This document shows, one piece after another, positions 9,646 to 18,955 of a stretch of DNA of 64,000 nucleotides. Within the stretch, counting starts at the first letter, position 1, and every line of letters starts with the position of its first letter. The stretch spans positions 310,001-374,000 of the forward strand of contig NZ_LS483431.1 of the NCBI RefSeq assembly GCF_900475935.1, read 5' to 3'. The notes under the pieces are model-generated. The model saw nothing but the letters and a program-made list of their open reading frames with translations. It was not told where the DNA came from and searched no databases. The stretch comes from Campylobacter fetus subsp. fetus. GTDB lineage: Bacteria; Campylobacterota; Campylobacteria; Campylobacterales; Campylobacteraceae. A program made the translations under genes and the position numbers.

Positions 9646-10374
9646 TTAAAAAAATATTTTTTTCACCATCAACCCAAACATAGATATATAAAGTGCTACA
9701 AGCCACCATTTTTGAGCTTGCTTGTCTATTTTGTGGCTGGTTTTCGTACCAAAATATACACCGATCAATGATCCTACTGCTATCAAAAGTCCGGCTTTAT
9801 AGTTGATAAGATCATGAAAGGCAAGACTTACAAAACCAGAAATAGAACTAAAAAGTACAAAAAATAGACTTATATATACTGATTTTTTGATATCCATTCC
9901 TAAAAATCCTACTAAAATAGGAGTTAAAAGTATTCCACCTCCAGCTCCCATAGATATAGCGATTACTCCTGTAAAAAATCCGACTATAAATAAGATATAT
10001 TTTGGAGGGTCTTTTGGTTTAGCGGCTGTATTTACATAGAAAAATTTTGATATAGATATTGCTAAAATTATGAGCAATCCCCACTCTAAAACTCTTTCTT
10101 GTATATTTGATACTACAAATCCGGATAAACTAGCTCCTACAAATCCGCCTAATCCAACTATAAATCCGTCTTTGAGAATGAAATTTGAGCTTTTATAATT
10201 TATAAAGCTACCAAAAGTAGCACTTAAAACCATTTGAAGTATGGATATGCCTATAGCTTCTTTGATATCGTATCCTAAAGCGAGCATTATAGGTACTAAA
10301 ACCGTTCCGCCGCCGATCCCGAAAAATCCAGATATGAATCCTATCAGGATGCCAAATACCGGAAGTAAGATCAT
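9646..10374 (-). CDS. TauE/SafE family membrane transporter (copy 2)
   Basis: A 242-residue paralogue of the next gene on this strand, with the same architecture: GFFGIGGGTVLVP at the N terminus, GLGGFVGASLSGFVV in the third helix region, and SMGAGGGILLTP in the second half. It is the first gene of the probable two-gene unit, transcribed away from the DUF302 gene. The two copies differ throughout, so the duplication is old. They may act as a heterodimer or have separate substrates; neither can be decided from sequence. Confidence 0.85.
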   Translation of the reverse strand: MILLPVFGILIGFISGFFGIGGGTVLVPIMLALGYDIKEAIGISILQMVLSATFGSFINYKSSNFILKDGFIVGLGGFVGASLSGFVVSNIQERVLEWGLLIILAISISKFFYVNTAAKPKDPPKYILFIVGFFTGVIAISMGAGGGILLTPILVGFLGMDIKKSVYISLFFVLFSSISGFVSLAFHDLINYKAGLLIAVGSLIGVYFGTKTSHKIDKQAQKWWLVALYISMFGLMVKKIFF

Positions 10375-10468
10375 GCTATCCTTTCAAATTTGAATTAGAA
10401 ATTGTATCAGTTTAGATATAAAACATTGCTTACTAATGATAGATAGTTTTAAATTTAAAAATATAAAG

Positions 10469-10474
10469 TACAAT
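10469..10474 (+). promoter_or_regulatory. -10 element upstream of DUF302 gene
   Basis: TACAAT lies 27 bases upstream of the ATG at 10502, with an A/T-rich upstream region as in Campylobacter sigma-70 promoters, which lack a fixed -35. A ribosome-binding site (aaagga) sits between it and the start. Confidence 0.45.
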
Positions 10475-10501
10475 GAAGTATTTCTATTTCAAAGGATAAG
10501 A

Positions 10502-10942
10502 ATGAAGAAAATTTTACTTTTAGCAAGCCTACTTGTAGGATTTGCATTTGCGGGAGATAAGATGTTAGTTACTGGATTTAGTCCGCTTGGAGTCGATGAA
10601 ACTGCAGCTAAATTGCAAAATATTTTAAAAGAAAAAGGTCTTAAGGTATTTGGTGTGTTTGAACACTCTAAGCTAGCAAAAGAGGTAAATTTAGAGATGA
10701 GGGATACTGTTGTAGTCGCTTTTGGAGCGCCAAAAGCAGGAACTCCGCTCATGCAGTGTGAACCATCAATCGCTCTTGAACTTCCGTTAAAAATGGTGAT
10801 TTATAAAGATAACGACTCAAAAACAGTTGTTGCTTATAGAGATATCAAAGATATAGCAAAAAGTTACGGTGCCAACTGTGATGAAGTGGTAAATAAACTA
10901 AGCGCGGCTCAATCAAACTTCTTTAAAGCTATTACTAAGTAA
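10502..10942 (+). CDS. DUF302 family exported protein
   Basis: A 146-residue protein starting with a clear signal peptide (MKKILLLASLLVGFAFAG; cleavage after AFA), so it is periplasmic. The rest matches the DUF302 fold: a VTGFSPLGVDETAAKL start, then VFGVFEHSKLAKEV, VVAFGAPKAGTPLMQ and a terminal helix. DUF302 function is not known; in other bacteria it is found near sulfur or metal genes, and here it is divergent from two TauE genes. The frame is open upstream to 10436, but the start at 10502 is chosen because it has a good ribosome-binding site (aaagga) and begins the signal peptide. A single Cys occurs in each half (MQCEPS, ANCDE). Confidence 0.85.
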   Translation: MKKILLLASLLVGFAFAGDKMLVTGFSPLGVDETAAKLQNILKEKGLKVFGVFEHSKLAKEVNLEMRDTVVVAFGAPKAGTPLMQCEPSIALELPLKMVIYKDNDSKTVVAYRDIKDIAKSYGANCDEVVNKLSAAQSNFFKAITK

Positions 10943-10950
10943 TTTGCTCT

Positions 10951-10980
10951 TTTATCCTAAAATTTAGATTTTGGGATAAA
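10951..10980 (+). terminator. Terminator hairpin after DUF302 gene
   Basis: TTTATCCTAAAAT pairs with ATTTTGGGATAAA (13 bp with one G-T pair) around a 4-base loop, 8 bases after the stop codon. The following T tract is weak (atttctt). Confidence 0.55.
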
Positions 10981-11098
10981 ATTTCTTATACCTAAATTTA
11001 AATTTTACAAATTTACGGATAAAATCACTAAAAAATAGACCTCAAGTATAGCTATAAATTTAAATTTGTACTTTAAGATAGACAAAGAAAAAATTCTG

Positions 11099-11104
11099 TA
11101 TAAT
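11099..11104 (+). promoter_or_regulatory. -10 element of the trp operon
   Basis: A consensus TATAAT 30 bases upstream of the trpE start, with AT-rich sequence before it. The leader is too short to hold a leader-peptide attenuator: I see no Trp-rich short frame and no terminator between the -10 and trpE. Confidence 0.6.
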
Positions 11105-11133
11105 ATTTTTTTAAAAAAACTTTTGGAGCCAAA

Positions 11134-12393
11134 ATGCTTTTACAAGAACCGGTCGTATACCTAAGAGAGATTTTAAGCAGTTATCCAAACTCATATTTAG
11201 CAGAAGATACAACTCAAGCTATAATAGGCATAGACTGTGAATACATCTGGGGCGACGATCTTAGTAAGTTAAAATTTGCTTATGAAAACGGAAATAAAAT
11301 TTGCGATTTTGCAGGACTGTTTGGCGTGATGGGTTATGATGTGGTTTATAAATTTGAAAATATTGGAGATAAAAAAGAGTCTATTTACGAGTTTCCGACA
11401 TATTTTTATGCAGATGCAAAAGCGTATTTGCATTATGATAAGCAGAGTAAAATTTATAGTTTTTACGGAAATGATGCGTATTTTTCAAATTTAAAAGATG
11501 CGAAACCTCATAAGCCCGAGTTTAAAAATGGATTTTACAAAGTAAATACTGATCTAAATTTAGAAAAAGAGCATTTTAAAAATGCTATAAAGAAAGCTAA
11601 AGAGTATATAAAAAACGGTGATATTTTTCAAGTTGTATTAAGTGAAATTTTAGAGCTTGAGTCAAATTTAAAAGCGCTTGATTTTTACGAAACATTGAAA
11701 GTAAAAAACCCAAGTCCGTATATGTTTTATTTTCCTACTTTATTTGGCGTGGTTGCAGGAAGCAGTCCCGAGCTTGTAATGCAGATAAAAAAAGGCGAGA
11801 TTTTTGCCGCTCCAATAGCCGGCACTAGGGGCAGAGGAAAAGATGCAAACGAAGATGAAGTCCTAAAAAAAGATCTTTTGAGCGATGAAAAAGAGCTTAG
11901 TGAGCATAAAATGCTGATAGATCTAGCTAGAAACGATATCTCAAAGTTTGCCAAACAAGGCAGCATAAAAGTCAAAAATCCAATGCACGTGGAGTATTTT
12001 GAAAGCGTTATGCATATAGTAAGTGAAGTTTATGGGCAAAAAAGAGACGATAAGAGTGCTTTTGATGTTTTAAGCGTGGTTTTTCCAGCAGGTACGCTTA
12101 GCGGAAGTCCGAAAATTCGCGCTATGCAGATTATCGGCGAATTAGAACTTAGCTCTAGAGGTATTTATGGCGGAGGAATCGGATTTTGGCATTTTAACGG
12201 AGATGTTCAGATGGCGATTCTTATTCGTTCGGCTATTTTTATAGCTAAAGATGATGAAATTTCAAAGGTTTTTATAGGTGCCGGAGCCGGTATAGTATGG
12301 GATAGCAATTCTGAAAATGAGTATTCCGAGATATGTAAAAAACGAAGAAGCTGCGTAAAAGTTTTTGAGCAAAGCTGTAAGGAAATACGATGA
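11134..12393 (+). CDS. trpE: Anthranilate synthase component I
   Basis: TrpE turns chorismate into anthranilate using ammonia from TrpG, the first committed step to tryptophan. At 419 residues it is shorter than E. coli TrpE (about 520), mostly in the N-terminal half. The chorismate-binding core is complete: AAPIAGTRGRGK, HKMLIDLARNDISKFA, HVEYFESVMHIVSEV, FPAGTLSGSPKIRAM, and GGGIGFWHFNGD. I do not see the LLES element that forms the tryptophan feedback site in E. coli. The start has a ggag ribosome-binding site. The stop overlaps the trpGD start (ATGA), so translation is probably coupled. First gene of trpE-GD-F-B-A. Confidence 0.96.
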   Translation: MLLQEPVVYLREILSSYPNSYLAEDTTQAIIGIDCEYIWGDDLSKLKFAYENGNKICDFAGLFGVMGYDVVYKFENIGDKKESIYEFPTYFYADAKAYLHYDKQSKIYSFYGNDAYFSNLKDAKPHKPEFKNGFYKVNTDLNLEKEHFKNAIKKAKEYIKNGDIFQVVLSEILELESNLKALDFYETLKVKNPSPYMFYFPTLFGVVAGSSPELVMQIKKGEIFAAPIAGTRGRGKDANEDEVLKKDLLSDEKELSEHKMLIDLARNDISKFAKQGSIKVKNPMHVEYFESVMHIVSEVYGQKRDDKSAFDVLSVVFPAGTLSGSPKIRAMQIIGELELSSRGIYGGGIGFWHFNGDVQMAILIRSAIFIAKDDEISKVFIGAGAGIVWDSNSENEYSEICKKRRSCVKVFEQSCKEIR

Positions 12394-13985
12394 TTTTGAT
12401 GATAGATAACTATGATAGTTTTGTTTATAATATTTATCAGTATATTTTAGAAACAACAGATGAAGAAATAAGGTGCGTACGTAACGATGAGATAACTATA
12501 GACGGTATAAATGCTTTAAACCCTAGTAAAATCATCTTAAGTCCCGGTCCAAAACATCCAAAAGATAGCGGCGTTTGTCTTGATATATTAAGTTCAAATT
12601 TAGATATTCCGATTCTTGGAATTTGCCTTGGTCATCAAGCTATCGGTCTTAGTTTTGGTGCCGATATAAAAAGATTAGAAAATCCTATGCACGGTAAAAG
12701 TAGCGTTATAAAAGTTGTAAATAATAGCGGTATTTTTAAGGAGTTGCCAAATGAATTTAATGTTATGAGGTACCACTCTTTATATGTGGATAATATTCCT
12801 GAATGCCTTGAAATAACAGCGTTTAGCGATGATGGAATTATCATGGGTTTGAAACATAAATCAAAGCCCATATACGGTATTCAGTTTCACCCCGAGAGTT
12901 ATTTTACCGAGTACGGAAAGAAGATTATAGAAAATTTTGTAAATTTAAATAAGCCAAAGACAAAGGAGAAAGAAGTGGTTGATTTTGCTCCATTTATGAC
13001 AAAACTACAAAAAGGATTTCCTCTAGAAAGCGGAGATTATGAAGTTATATGCAAAGAGATAAACGATAAAAATTATGATATAGTTCAGCTTGCAGGACTT
13101 TTGGTTTTGATAAGCGAAAAATCTCTTTATCCTGATAGCCTTGCCGCTCTTGTTAAAAATATACTTAAATACTCGATTACTTATAGCGACACTACGCCGA
13201 TGTTTGACATCGTAGGCACCGGCGGTGATAAATTAAAAACGATAAATATATCGACCACGGTGGCTTTCATACTAGCTAGTATGGGCGTTAAAGTCGCAAA
13301 ACATGGCAACAAAGCCATCACTAGCAAAAGCGGAAGCAGCGATTTGCTAAATACCCTTGGAGTATCGTTAAACAGTGATATAGGAGAGTTAAGAGAGACT
13401 TTAAATTCAAAAAATTTAGCATTTTTTCATGCTCCGTTTTTTCACAAAATAACAGCCGAGGTAAAAGAAGTAAGAAATCGCCTTGGTATAGGAACGGTAT
13501 TTAATATGCTAGGTCCGCTTCTTAATCCAAATTTAAATCTTACTAATCAAATAGCCGGAAATTATCTTGAAGAGGTAAATGAGCTTATGGCTAGAACGCT
13601 TTTAAATTTAGGTAGGAAACATGCTCTTGTTGTACACGGTATGGACGGTATGGATGAGATAACGCTTTGTGATGAAACTCTTATTCATGAAGTAAAAGAC
13701 GGTAAAATATTAGAATACAGGATAACGCCTGAACAATTTGGATTTACAAGGGCTTTTCACGCCGATATAGAGGGTGGAGATGCTGAAAATAACGCTAAAA
13801 TATTTGAATCTACTATAAAAGGCGAACTAAGCGGAGCTAGATTTGATATAGTTCTCATAAATGCTATGTTTGGTCTGTATGCGGCTGATTTTGTAAGCTC
13901 TCCTATGGATGCAAAACCGCTCATACTTGAGGCTCTGCGTTCTGGTAGGGTATGGGAATTTTATAAAGATTATATCGGCAAATGA
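12390..13985 (+). CDS. trpGD: Fused anthranilate synthase component II / anthranilate phosphoribosyltransferase
   Basis: A two-domain protein of 531 residues. Residues 1 to about 190 are a class I glutamine amidotransferase (TrpG): nucleophile Cys in LGICLGHQAIG and the His/Glu pair in IQFHPES. After a short linker, residues about 205-531 are TrpD, with the PRPP-binding GTGGD motif, KHGNKAITSKSGS, and a conserved NMLGPLLNP segment. It supplies ammonia to TrpE and then attaches phosphoribose to anthranilate. The G-D fusion is known from Campylobacter and enterobacteria. It overlaps trpE upstream and trpF downstream by 4 bases each. Confidence 0.96.
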   Translation: MILMIDNYDSFVYNIYQYILETTDEEIRCVRNDEITIDGINALNPSKIILSPGPKHPKDSGVCLDILSSNLDIPILGICLGHQAIGLSFGADIKRLENPMHGKSSVIKVVNNSGIFKELPNEFNVMRYHSLYVDNIPECLEITAFSDDGIIMGLKHKSKPIYGIQFHPESYFTEYGKKIIENFVNLNKPKTKEKEVVDFAPFMTKLQKGFPLESGDYEVICKEINDKNYDIVQLAGLLVLISEKSLYPDSLAALVKNILKYSITYSDTTPMFDIVGTGGDKLKTINISTTVAFILASMGVKVAKHGNKAITSKSGSSDLLNTLGVSLNSDIGELRETLNSKNLAFFHAPFFHKITAEVKEVRNRLGIGTVFNMLGPLLNPNLNLTNQIAGNYLEEVNELMARTLLNLGRKHALVVHGMDGMDEITLCDETLIHEVKDGKILEYRITPEQFGFTRAFHADIEGGDAENNAKIFESTIKGELSGARFDIVLINAMFGLYAADFVSSPMDAKPLILEALRSGRVWEFYKDYIGK

Positions 13986-14587
13986 AGATAAAAATTTGCG
14001 GTATTAAAACCCTTAGCGAAGCTAAAAGCGTTTGTGAGTGTGAATTGAACGGTGTTAGAGTTGATTTTATAGGGCTTATTTTTGCAGATAGTAAAAGAAA
14101 AGTTAGTATCGAAACTGCAAAAGATATATCAAATTTAGCTCATAAATTTGGTATAAAAGTCGTAGGAGTTTTTGCGGGAATTAAATTTGATGAGATAACT
14201 AAAATAGTAAAATTTGCAGATCTGGATGCAGTTCAAATTTATGAAAAAATAGAAGATAAAACTAAATTGGGTTGTGAAGTTTGGCAGGTTTTTAGCGTAG
14301 GAGAGAATTTGCCTGATCTGCAAGGAAGTTATGATAAAATTCTTTTTGATACACAAGGTGTTTTAAAAGGTGGAAACGGCGTTAAATTCAACTGGAATTT
14401 ACTCCAGGGTTTAGACGCTAAATTTGGGTTAGCCGGAGGAATCGGCGTAGAAAATTTAAGAGACGCGATGAAGCTTAAGCCAAGTTTTGTTGATATAAAT
14501 AGTCGTATAGAAGATGAAAACGGCATAAAAGATAGTGATAAAATAATGGAAATTTTAAAAATAGTTAGTTTAGGAGATTTAAAATGA
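13982..14587 (+). CDS. trpF: Phosphoribosylanthranilate isomerase
   Basis: TrpF is a 201-residue TIM-barrel enzyme that converts phosphoribosylanthranilate to CdRP. It starts with KICGIKT (catalytic Cys at about residue 4-5) and ends with the phosphate-binding loops [11 protein letters not shown] and [14 protein letters not shown], the last matching the family S-x-x-E-x-x-x-G-x-K-D pattern. The substrate product needs TrpC next, but no trpC lies in this operon. Overlaps of 4 bases with trpGD and trpB indicate coupled translation. Confidence 0.95.
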   Translation: MKIKICGIKTLSEAKSVCECELNGVRVDFIGLIFADSKRKVSIETAKDISNLAHKFGIKVVGVFAGIKFDEITKIVKFADLDAVQIYEKIEDKTKLGCEVWQVFSVGENLPDLQGSYDKILFDTQGVLKGGNGVKFNWNLLQGLDAKFGLAGGIGVENLRDAMKLKPSFVDINSRIEDENGIKDSDKIMEILKIVSLGDLK

Positions 14588-15765
14588 ATGTAAAAGCGTA
14601 TTTTGGAAAATATGGTGGTCAGTTTGTTCCGGAGACTGCTATGAACGCTCTTTTGGAGCTTGAAGAAGCTTATGAGAGCATAGCAAATACTAAAGAATTT
14701 AGAGATGAGTTAGATTCTCTTTTAAAAGATTATGTCGGCAGACCAAGTCCGTTGTATCATGCAAAAAGGTTAAGCGAGTATTACGGTCACGAAATTTATC
14801 TCAAGCGCGAAGATCTAAATCATACTGGAGCTCATAAGATAAATAATGCTTTAGCTCAAGCATTGCTCGCAAAAAAAATGGGAAAAAGAAAGGTGATGGC
14901 TGAAACAGGAGCTGGGCAGCACGGAGTTGCGACTGCGACTGCTGCTGCACTTTTAGGTTTAGAATGCGACGTATATATGGGAGAGTGTGACACTAAAAGA
15001 CAAGCGTTAAACGTCTATAAAATGCATCTTTTAGGAGCAAACGTAGTAAGTATAACCGATGGTTTGGCTACTTTAAAAGAAGCTACCACCGCAGCTATTC
15101 AAGCATGGGTAAATGAGATAGAAGCAAGGTTCTATGTTATAGGCTCAGCGGTCGGACCTCATCCGTATCCAAAGATGGTTAGGGATTTTCAAAGTGTTAT
15201 AGGGCGCGAAGCCAAAGCTCAGCTAAATGAAAAAGGAGTTAAACCAGATTACATTATAGCTTGCGTAGGCGGCGGAAGTAATGCTATAGGTATATTTTCA
15301 GCATTTTTGGGTGATGAAAACGTGAAGATAATAGGCGTAGAAGCCGCAGGTTTAGGGGCTGATACTCCTTATCACGCGGCTACTTTGACAAAAGGAAAAG
15401 ACGGTATAATCCATGGTATGAAAACAGTGGTTTTGCAAGATGAGTACGGAAGAATTTTGCCTGTTCATAGTATAAGTGCCGGACTTGATTACCCAGGAGT
15501 AGGACCAGAACACGCTCATTTAAAAGATATTAAAAGAGTAGAATACTATGCAGTAAGCGATGATGAGTGTATAAATGCTCTTAAGCTTTGTACGCGCTTA
15601 GAAGGTATAATACCTGCTATAGAAAGCTCTCACGCTTTAGCTTATCTTGAAAAACTCTGTCCGAATTTAAAAACAAAATCAAATATAGTAATAAACGTTA
15701 GCGGTAGAGGTGATAAAGATATGAATACTATAATGGAGTATAAAAAAGGAACAATATATGGATAA
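14584..15765 (+). CDS. trpB: Tryptophan synthase beta chain
   Basis: TrpB joins indole and serine to tryptophan using pyridoxal phosphate. The 393-residue protein has the PLP lysine at K85 in [11 protein letters not shown], the [11 protein letters not shown] segment, and the glycine-rich phosphate site GGGSNAIG near residue 230. The Na+/COMM-domain region ([12 protein letters not shown]) is intact. It overlaps trpF by 4 bases and trpA by 8 bases, as usual for the TrpA2B2 complex genes. Confidence 0.98.
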   Translation: MNVKAYFGKYGGQFVPETAMNALLELEEAYESIANTKEFRDELDSLLKDYVGRPSPLYHAKRLSEYYGHEIYLKREDLNHTGAHKINNALAQALLAKKMGKRKVMAETGAGQHGVATATAAALLGLECDVYMGECDTKRQALNVYKMHLLGANVVSITDGLATLKEATTAAIQAWVNEIEARFYVIGSAVGPHPYPKMVRDFQSVIGREAKAQLNEKGVKPDYIIACVGGGSNAIGIFSAFLGDENVKIIGVEAAGLGADTPYHAATLTKGKDGIIHGMKTVVLQDEYGRILPVHSISAGLDYPGVGPEHAHLKDIKRVEYYAVSDDECINALKLCTRLEGIIPAIESSHALAYLEKLCPNLKTKSNIVINVSGRGDKDMNTIMEYKKGTIYG

Positions 15766-16507
15766 GATACAAAAAGCTTTTGAGGGCAAAAAAGCAAATA
15801 TAGGCTATATAGTCGCCGGATACCCAAATTTAGAATACACAAAAGAGTTTTTAAATTTACTTGATGAGAGCTGTCTTGATATTATAGAGATCGGAATTCC
15901 GTATTCTGATCCTTTGGCTGATGGAAAACTCATAAGTATGGCTAGTTTTAGTGCGTGTCAAAGTGGAGTTACTACAGACACTGTTTTTGATATGCTTAAA
16001 GATGTTAAAACGGATAAAGCTTTGGTATTTTTAGTCTATTATAATCTAATTTTAGCCTATGGGGAAGATAAATTTTTAGCTAAAGCAAAAGAGGTTGGTA
16101 TAAGCGGATTGATAGTTCCTGATATGCCTCATGACGAAAGTAGTGAATTTAGAGTTAAAACTTCTAAATTTAAGCTTTGTTTAATACCTCTTATCAGCCC
16201 TACGTCTTCTAAACGCACAAAAGATATATTAAGTGATGCTAACGGATTTATCTACGCAGTCGGCTCTCTTGGCGTAACTGGAGGTGAGCAAAGTCCAGTA
16301 GATAGGCTAAAAGATATGATAAAAGATATAAAAAGCTCTACTTCATTGCCTGTAGCCGTCGGTTTTGGTATCAAAACAAATGAGGATGTGAAAAAAACAA
16401 AATTATATGCCGACGGTGCTATAGTAGGCACTGAGATAGTCAAACTCACAAATAAGTATAGCCCAAATGAGATAAATTATCATATAGAAGAGATATTCAA
16501 AAAATAG
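15758..16507 (+). CDS. trpA: Tryptophan synthase alpha chain
   Basis: TrpA cleaves indole-3-glycerol phosphate and passes indole through a tunnel to TrpB. The 249-residue barrel is slightly short for the family (about 265). Catalytic residues are visible: E44 in [10 protein letters not shown] and D55 in SDPLADG. The C-terminal phosphate loop VAVGFGIKT and [10 protein letters not shown] are present. Last gene of the trp operon; its stop codon overlaps the left arm of a strong terminator. Confidence 0.97.
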   Translation: MDKIQKAFEGKKANIGYIVAGYPNLEYTKEFLNLLDESCLDIIEIGIPYSDPLADGKLISMASFSACQSGVTTDTVFDMLKDVKTDKALVFLVYYNLILAYGEDKFLAKAKEVGISGLIVPDMPHDESSEFRVKTSKFKLCLIPLISPTSSKRTKDILSDANGFIYAVGSLGVTGGEQSPVDRLKDMIKDIKSSTSLPVAVGFGIKTNEDVKKTKLYADGAIVGTEIVKLTNKYSPNEINYHIEEIFKK

Positions 16508-16526
16508 TCGTTTCGACTCTTTTTTT
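16506..16526 (+). terminator. Rho-independent terminator of the trp operon
   Basis: AGTCG-TTT-CGACT followed by C and eight T. The hairpin overlaps the trpA stop codon. This is one of the clearest intrinsic terminators in the window. Confidence 0.85.
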
Positions 16527-16623
16527 GTAGTAAAAGTTTAATTTTAATAGGTTTAAATTTGAAATATTTCAAATTTATTACATTATATTTTTATTTGAAA
16601 TGGTTTTTTCAATAAAAATTTAG

Positions 16624-16629
16624 TATAAT
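16624..16629 (+). promoter_or_regulatory. -10 element of the cheX-fliN operon
   Basis: Consensus TATAAT 27 bases upstream of the ATG at 16656, with an AT-rich upstream region and an aaggag ribosome-binding site between. No sigma-28 or sigma-54 flagellar promoter motif is seen here, so these genes seem to use the housekeeping sigma factor. Confidence 0.6.
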
Positions 16630-16655
16630 AACTAAAAAAGCTAAGGAGTAAGGTT

Positions 16656-17075
16656 ATGATGAGTGCTGTGTGCTATGCTACTAAGCATTTTTGCACTGAT
16701 ACTTTGGGGTTTGAGCTAAAAGATGGAAGTAAGCTTGGCAAAGATGTTTATGGTGCTAGTATTCCTGTGTATAAAGATAATGAAGAGTATCAATTTTTCT
16801 TATATTTTAAAAGAGATACATTGAAGTATTTTGCAAAAGTTTTATTAAACGTATCTGATGAGAAGCATGTTGATTTAGGCGATCTTTCAAGAGAAGTTGC
16901 AAATCAAATAATAGGTTATGCAAAAAATTTATTAAATGATAGACATGATGGAAAATATAAATTAGGTACTCCGGAGTTTTTAGGTAAAGTTGAATCCTTT
17001 CCGGTAAAACTAGCAGAGTCGAAACTTTTTAAAATGAAAAATAGAACATTTAAAATAGGCTATAAAAAAGCATGA
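16656..17075 (+). CDS. cheX: CheX-like chemotaxis phosphatase
   Basis: A 139-residue protein of the CheX family (CheC/CheX/FliY fold), whose members remove phosphate from CheY-P to adapt the flagellar motor. The family's catalytic E-x-x-N is visible as E80-V-A-N83 in SREVANQII. It is followed by a NLLNDRHDGKYKLGTPE segment. It overlaps fliN by 4 bases, so both are probably made together and act at the motor switch. A second ATG two codons later (16659... in frame) could also be the start. Gene order trpA-cheX-fliN matches C. jejuni as I recall it. Confidence 0.75.
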   Translation: MMSAVCYATKHFCTDTLGFELKDGSKLGKDVYGASIPVYKDNEEYQFFLYFKRDTLKYFAKVLLNVSDEKHVDLGDLSREVANQIIGYAKNLLNDRHDGKYKLGTPEFLGKVESFPVKLAESKLFKMKNRTFKIGYKKA

Positions 17076-17377
17076 GCGATGAAGAACTAAGCCCAAACGG
17101 ACTCTTTCACGGATATGACGAACTCCTTGATATAGGAGTTGAGTTTATAAGTGAGCTAGGAACTACGTCTATAACCGTAAAAGAGCTTTTAAAGCTCGAA
17201 GTAGGATCGGTTATAGACTTAGAAAAACCAGCCGGAGAGAGTGTGGAGCTATATATCAATAATAGGATTTTTGGCAAGGGCGAAGTTATGGTTTATGAGA
17301 AGAATTTAGCTATACGTATAAATGAGATTCTTGATTCAAAATCCGTAATTCAATACTTTAAAAGAGAGTTGTTATGA
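17072..17377 (+). CDS. fliN: Flagellar motor switch protein FliN
   Basis: A 101-residue FliN with the SpoA/C-ring domain: the TSITVKELLKLEVGSVIDLEK segment followed by VELYINNRIFGKGEVMV and the terminal LAIRINEIL. FliN forms the lower C-ring, binds CheY-P and the export ATPase complex. It is short, consisting of little more than the core domain. It overlaps cheX upstream and a membrane-protein gene downstream by 4 bases each. Confidence 0.93.
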   Translation: MSDEELSPNGLFHGYDELLDIGVEFISELGTTSITVKELLKLEVGSVIDLEKPAGESVELYINNRIFGKGEVMVYEKNLAIRINEILDSKSVIQYFKRELL

Positions 17378-18321
17378 GATTTATAATTCTGTTATTTGCT
17401 ACTTTACCGTTATTTGGTGTGAATTTATTAACTTATAATATATATGAAAGAGGCGATCGAGTAGATATAATGCTCAGTTTCGATTCTCCTTATGACGGTA
17501 GTATTAAACAGCAAGTAGCAGGAGATAAAACTAGTCTTATGCTGAGTGATTTAAATGTTGAAGAGCAGATAGATAAGAGTATAAACTCATCAATTTTGCA
17601 AAATATTTTTATATCATCGCCTAATAAGCTCTCAACGCTAGTTGAATTAAAATCAAATTTGCCTATAGCTATAACAGCTTCTAAAACCCCGGATAAATTT
17701 GGTCTTAGAATCAGAGTTGCAAATATCAAAACAAATCAAAATCAAGCAGCTATACCATCAAATATACAGACAAAAGACAATACCGTAGTTTCTGCCGATA
17801 TCGACTCAAGATATATTTCCGTGATAGTTGTTTTACTTATACTATTTTTCATATCTTTTATCATAAAAAAGAGATTAGCGAAACCGAAAAATGATATTTT
17901 ATTTACTATAGGAGATAATATAGATAAAAAGCCGATTCAGCCAAGTGAGCCAAAAGAGCCCACAAAGCAAGATATCAATAGAAATTCCGCGTTTAGTGTT
18001 TCTGATCCTTCACCAACAAAGACCGAGGAGATAAAAACTCCGTCATGGGAGCTAAAAACAGATGATGGCGGCGTAGAAGTTATATATGAAAAAAGTATTG
18101 ATAATACAAATAAAGTTGCTCTTTTAAGCTATGAAAATAGAAAATACTTAGTTTTAGTCGGCAGTTCAAATGTTCTTTTGGATAAATTTGGAGAAGATAA
18201 AATACGAGACAAAGAGGACTTTGAAGTATTTTTTGAAGAAAATAGACAAAAACTCGGTAGATATCTAGAAGATAGAAAAAATTCTCTTAGTAGCTATAAA
18301 GATATGATGAGCAAAGAGTAA
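17374..18321 (+). CDS. Putative membrane protein downstream of fliN
   Basis: A 315-residue protein of unknown function. It has an N-terminal signal or anchor (residues 1-17), a domain outside the membrane of about 130 residues rich in beta-type sequence, a single transmembrane segment at about 147-165 (ISVIVVLLILFFISFI), then a polar Pro/Lys-rich stretch and a C-terminal cytoplasmic domain. The topology recalls FliO-like or motor-associated proteins, but no family is certain. Translational overlap with fliN suggests a role in the flagellar base or its export gate; this is inference from position. C. jejuni has a comparable transmembrane protein at this site. Confidence 0.7.
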   Translation: MRFIILLFATLPLFGVNLLTYNIYERGDRVDIMLSFDSPYDGSIKQQVAGDKTSLMLSDLNVEEQIDKSINSSILQNIFISSPNKLSTLVELKSNLPIAITASKTPDKFGLRIRVANIKTNQNQAAIPSNIQTKDNTVVSADIDSRYISVIVVLLILFFISFIIKKRLAKPKNDILFTIGDNIDKKPIQPSEPKEPTKQDINRNSAFSVSDPSPTKTEEIKTPSWELKTDDGGVEVIYEKSIDNTNKVALLSYENRKYLVLVGSSNVLLDKFGEDKIRDKEDFEVFFEENRQKLGRYLEDRKNSLSSYKDMMSKE

Positions 18322-18360
18322 TTTTTAAGATGCTAAAACAGATATTTTAAAATACTAAAT

Positions 18361-18930
18361 TCAATATCCGTTTAGAATTTCTGCTATCTTTTTAGCGATA
18401 TTTTCGTTGAAATTCAAAATAGTTCTATCTCTATCAAAATTTATCGGTGATTTTTCACTTTGGATGTTTAAATTCGTTTGGTATGAACTACCGTTTTTGA
18501 TATTTATAAAAAGCGATACTTGTGAGTCATAAAAGTACTCCGTATCAAAGTAGTCATCATCAAAACTATGCAAATACGAAAATCCTATCCCGCGACTCAT
18601 AAAATGTCTTCCCATTCCAAAATTACTTCCTATAAAGAAATTTGAATTTGGTTTTACGGAACTATTTTTTCTAAAGTAGTTGATATTTGCTTTTATATGT
18701 ATGTTCGAGTTGTTTAAATCTGATATTTCATAGCCGTTTTTAACCAATTCAAATTTTATAATATCAGTTAGATTTCCCTCTGAGTTTCTAGTTTGTATAT
18801 TTACTTTTTTTTCCGATAGTTTATCTGTTATAAATAGGGGCGAGCTAGTCGACACGTATACGTTTTGTACGCTATTAGCACAACCTATGATGGAAAAAAG
18901 TATAATTATAAAAAATGGAATTTTTTTCAT
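18361..18930 (-). CDS. TraT-like outer-membrane lipoprotein
   Basis: A 189-residue lipoprotein: signal peptide followed by lipobox IIGC with the lipidated Cys at residue 17. The body shares the layout of TraT, the surface-exclusion and complement-resistance lipoprotein: a start region with VNIQTRNSEGNLTDIIKFEL (like TraT ..IKNTSDKD), KNGYEI, then IHIKANINYF, a glycine-rich hydrophobic middle, and a C-terminal NFNENIAKKIAEIL (like ..LEDQLAKSIANIL). The match is by eye and remote. Two PglB-type sequons are present (N53 in E-G-N-L-T, N73 in D-L-N-N-S). It is 25 bases downstream of modB on the same strand. Confidence 0.6.
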   Translation of the reverse strand: MKKIPFFIIILFSIIGCANSVQNVYVSTSSPLFITDKLSEKKVNIQTRNSEGNLTDIIKFELVKNGYEISDLNNSNIHIKANINYFRKNSSVKPNSNFFIGSNFGMGRHFMSRGIGFSYLHSFDDDYFDTEYFYDSQVSLFINIKNGSSYQTNLNIQSEKSPINFDRDRTILNFNENIAKKIAEILNGY

Positions 18931-18955
18931 CCAAATCCTTTTTTTGTTAATTATA

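Noticed and set aside
10436-10501. Longer N terminus for the DUF302 protein
   Set aside because: It would bury a clear signal peptide behind 22 residues and ignores the ribosome-binding site before 10502.
10943-11133. trp leader peptide or riboswitch before trpE
   Set aside because: The only hairpin belongs to the end of the DUF302 gene and lies upstream of the trpE promoter; no Trp codons in a short frame.
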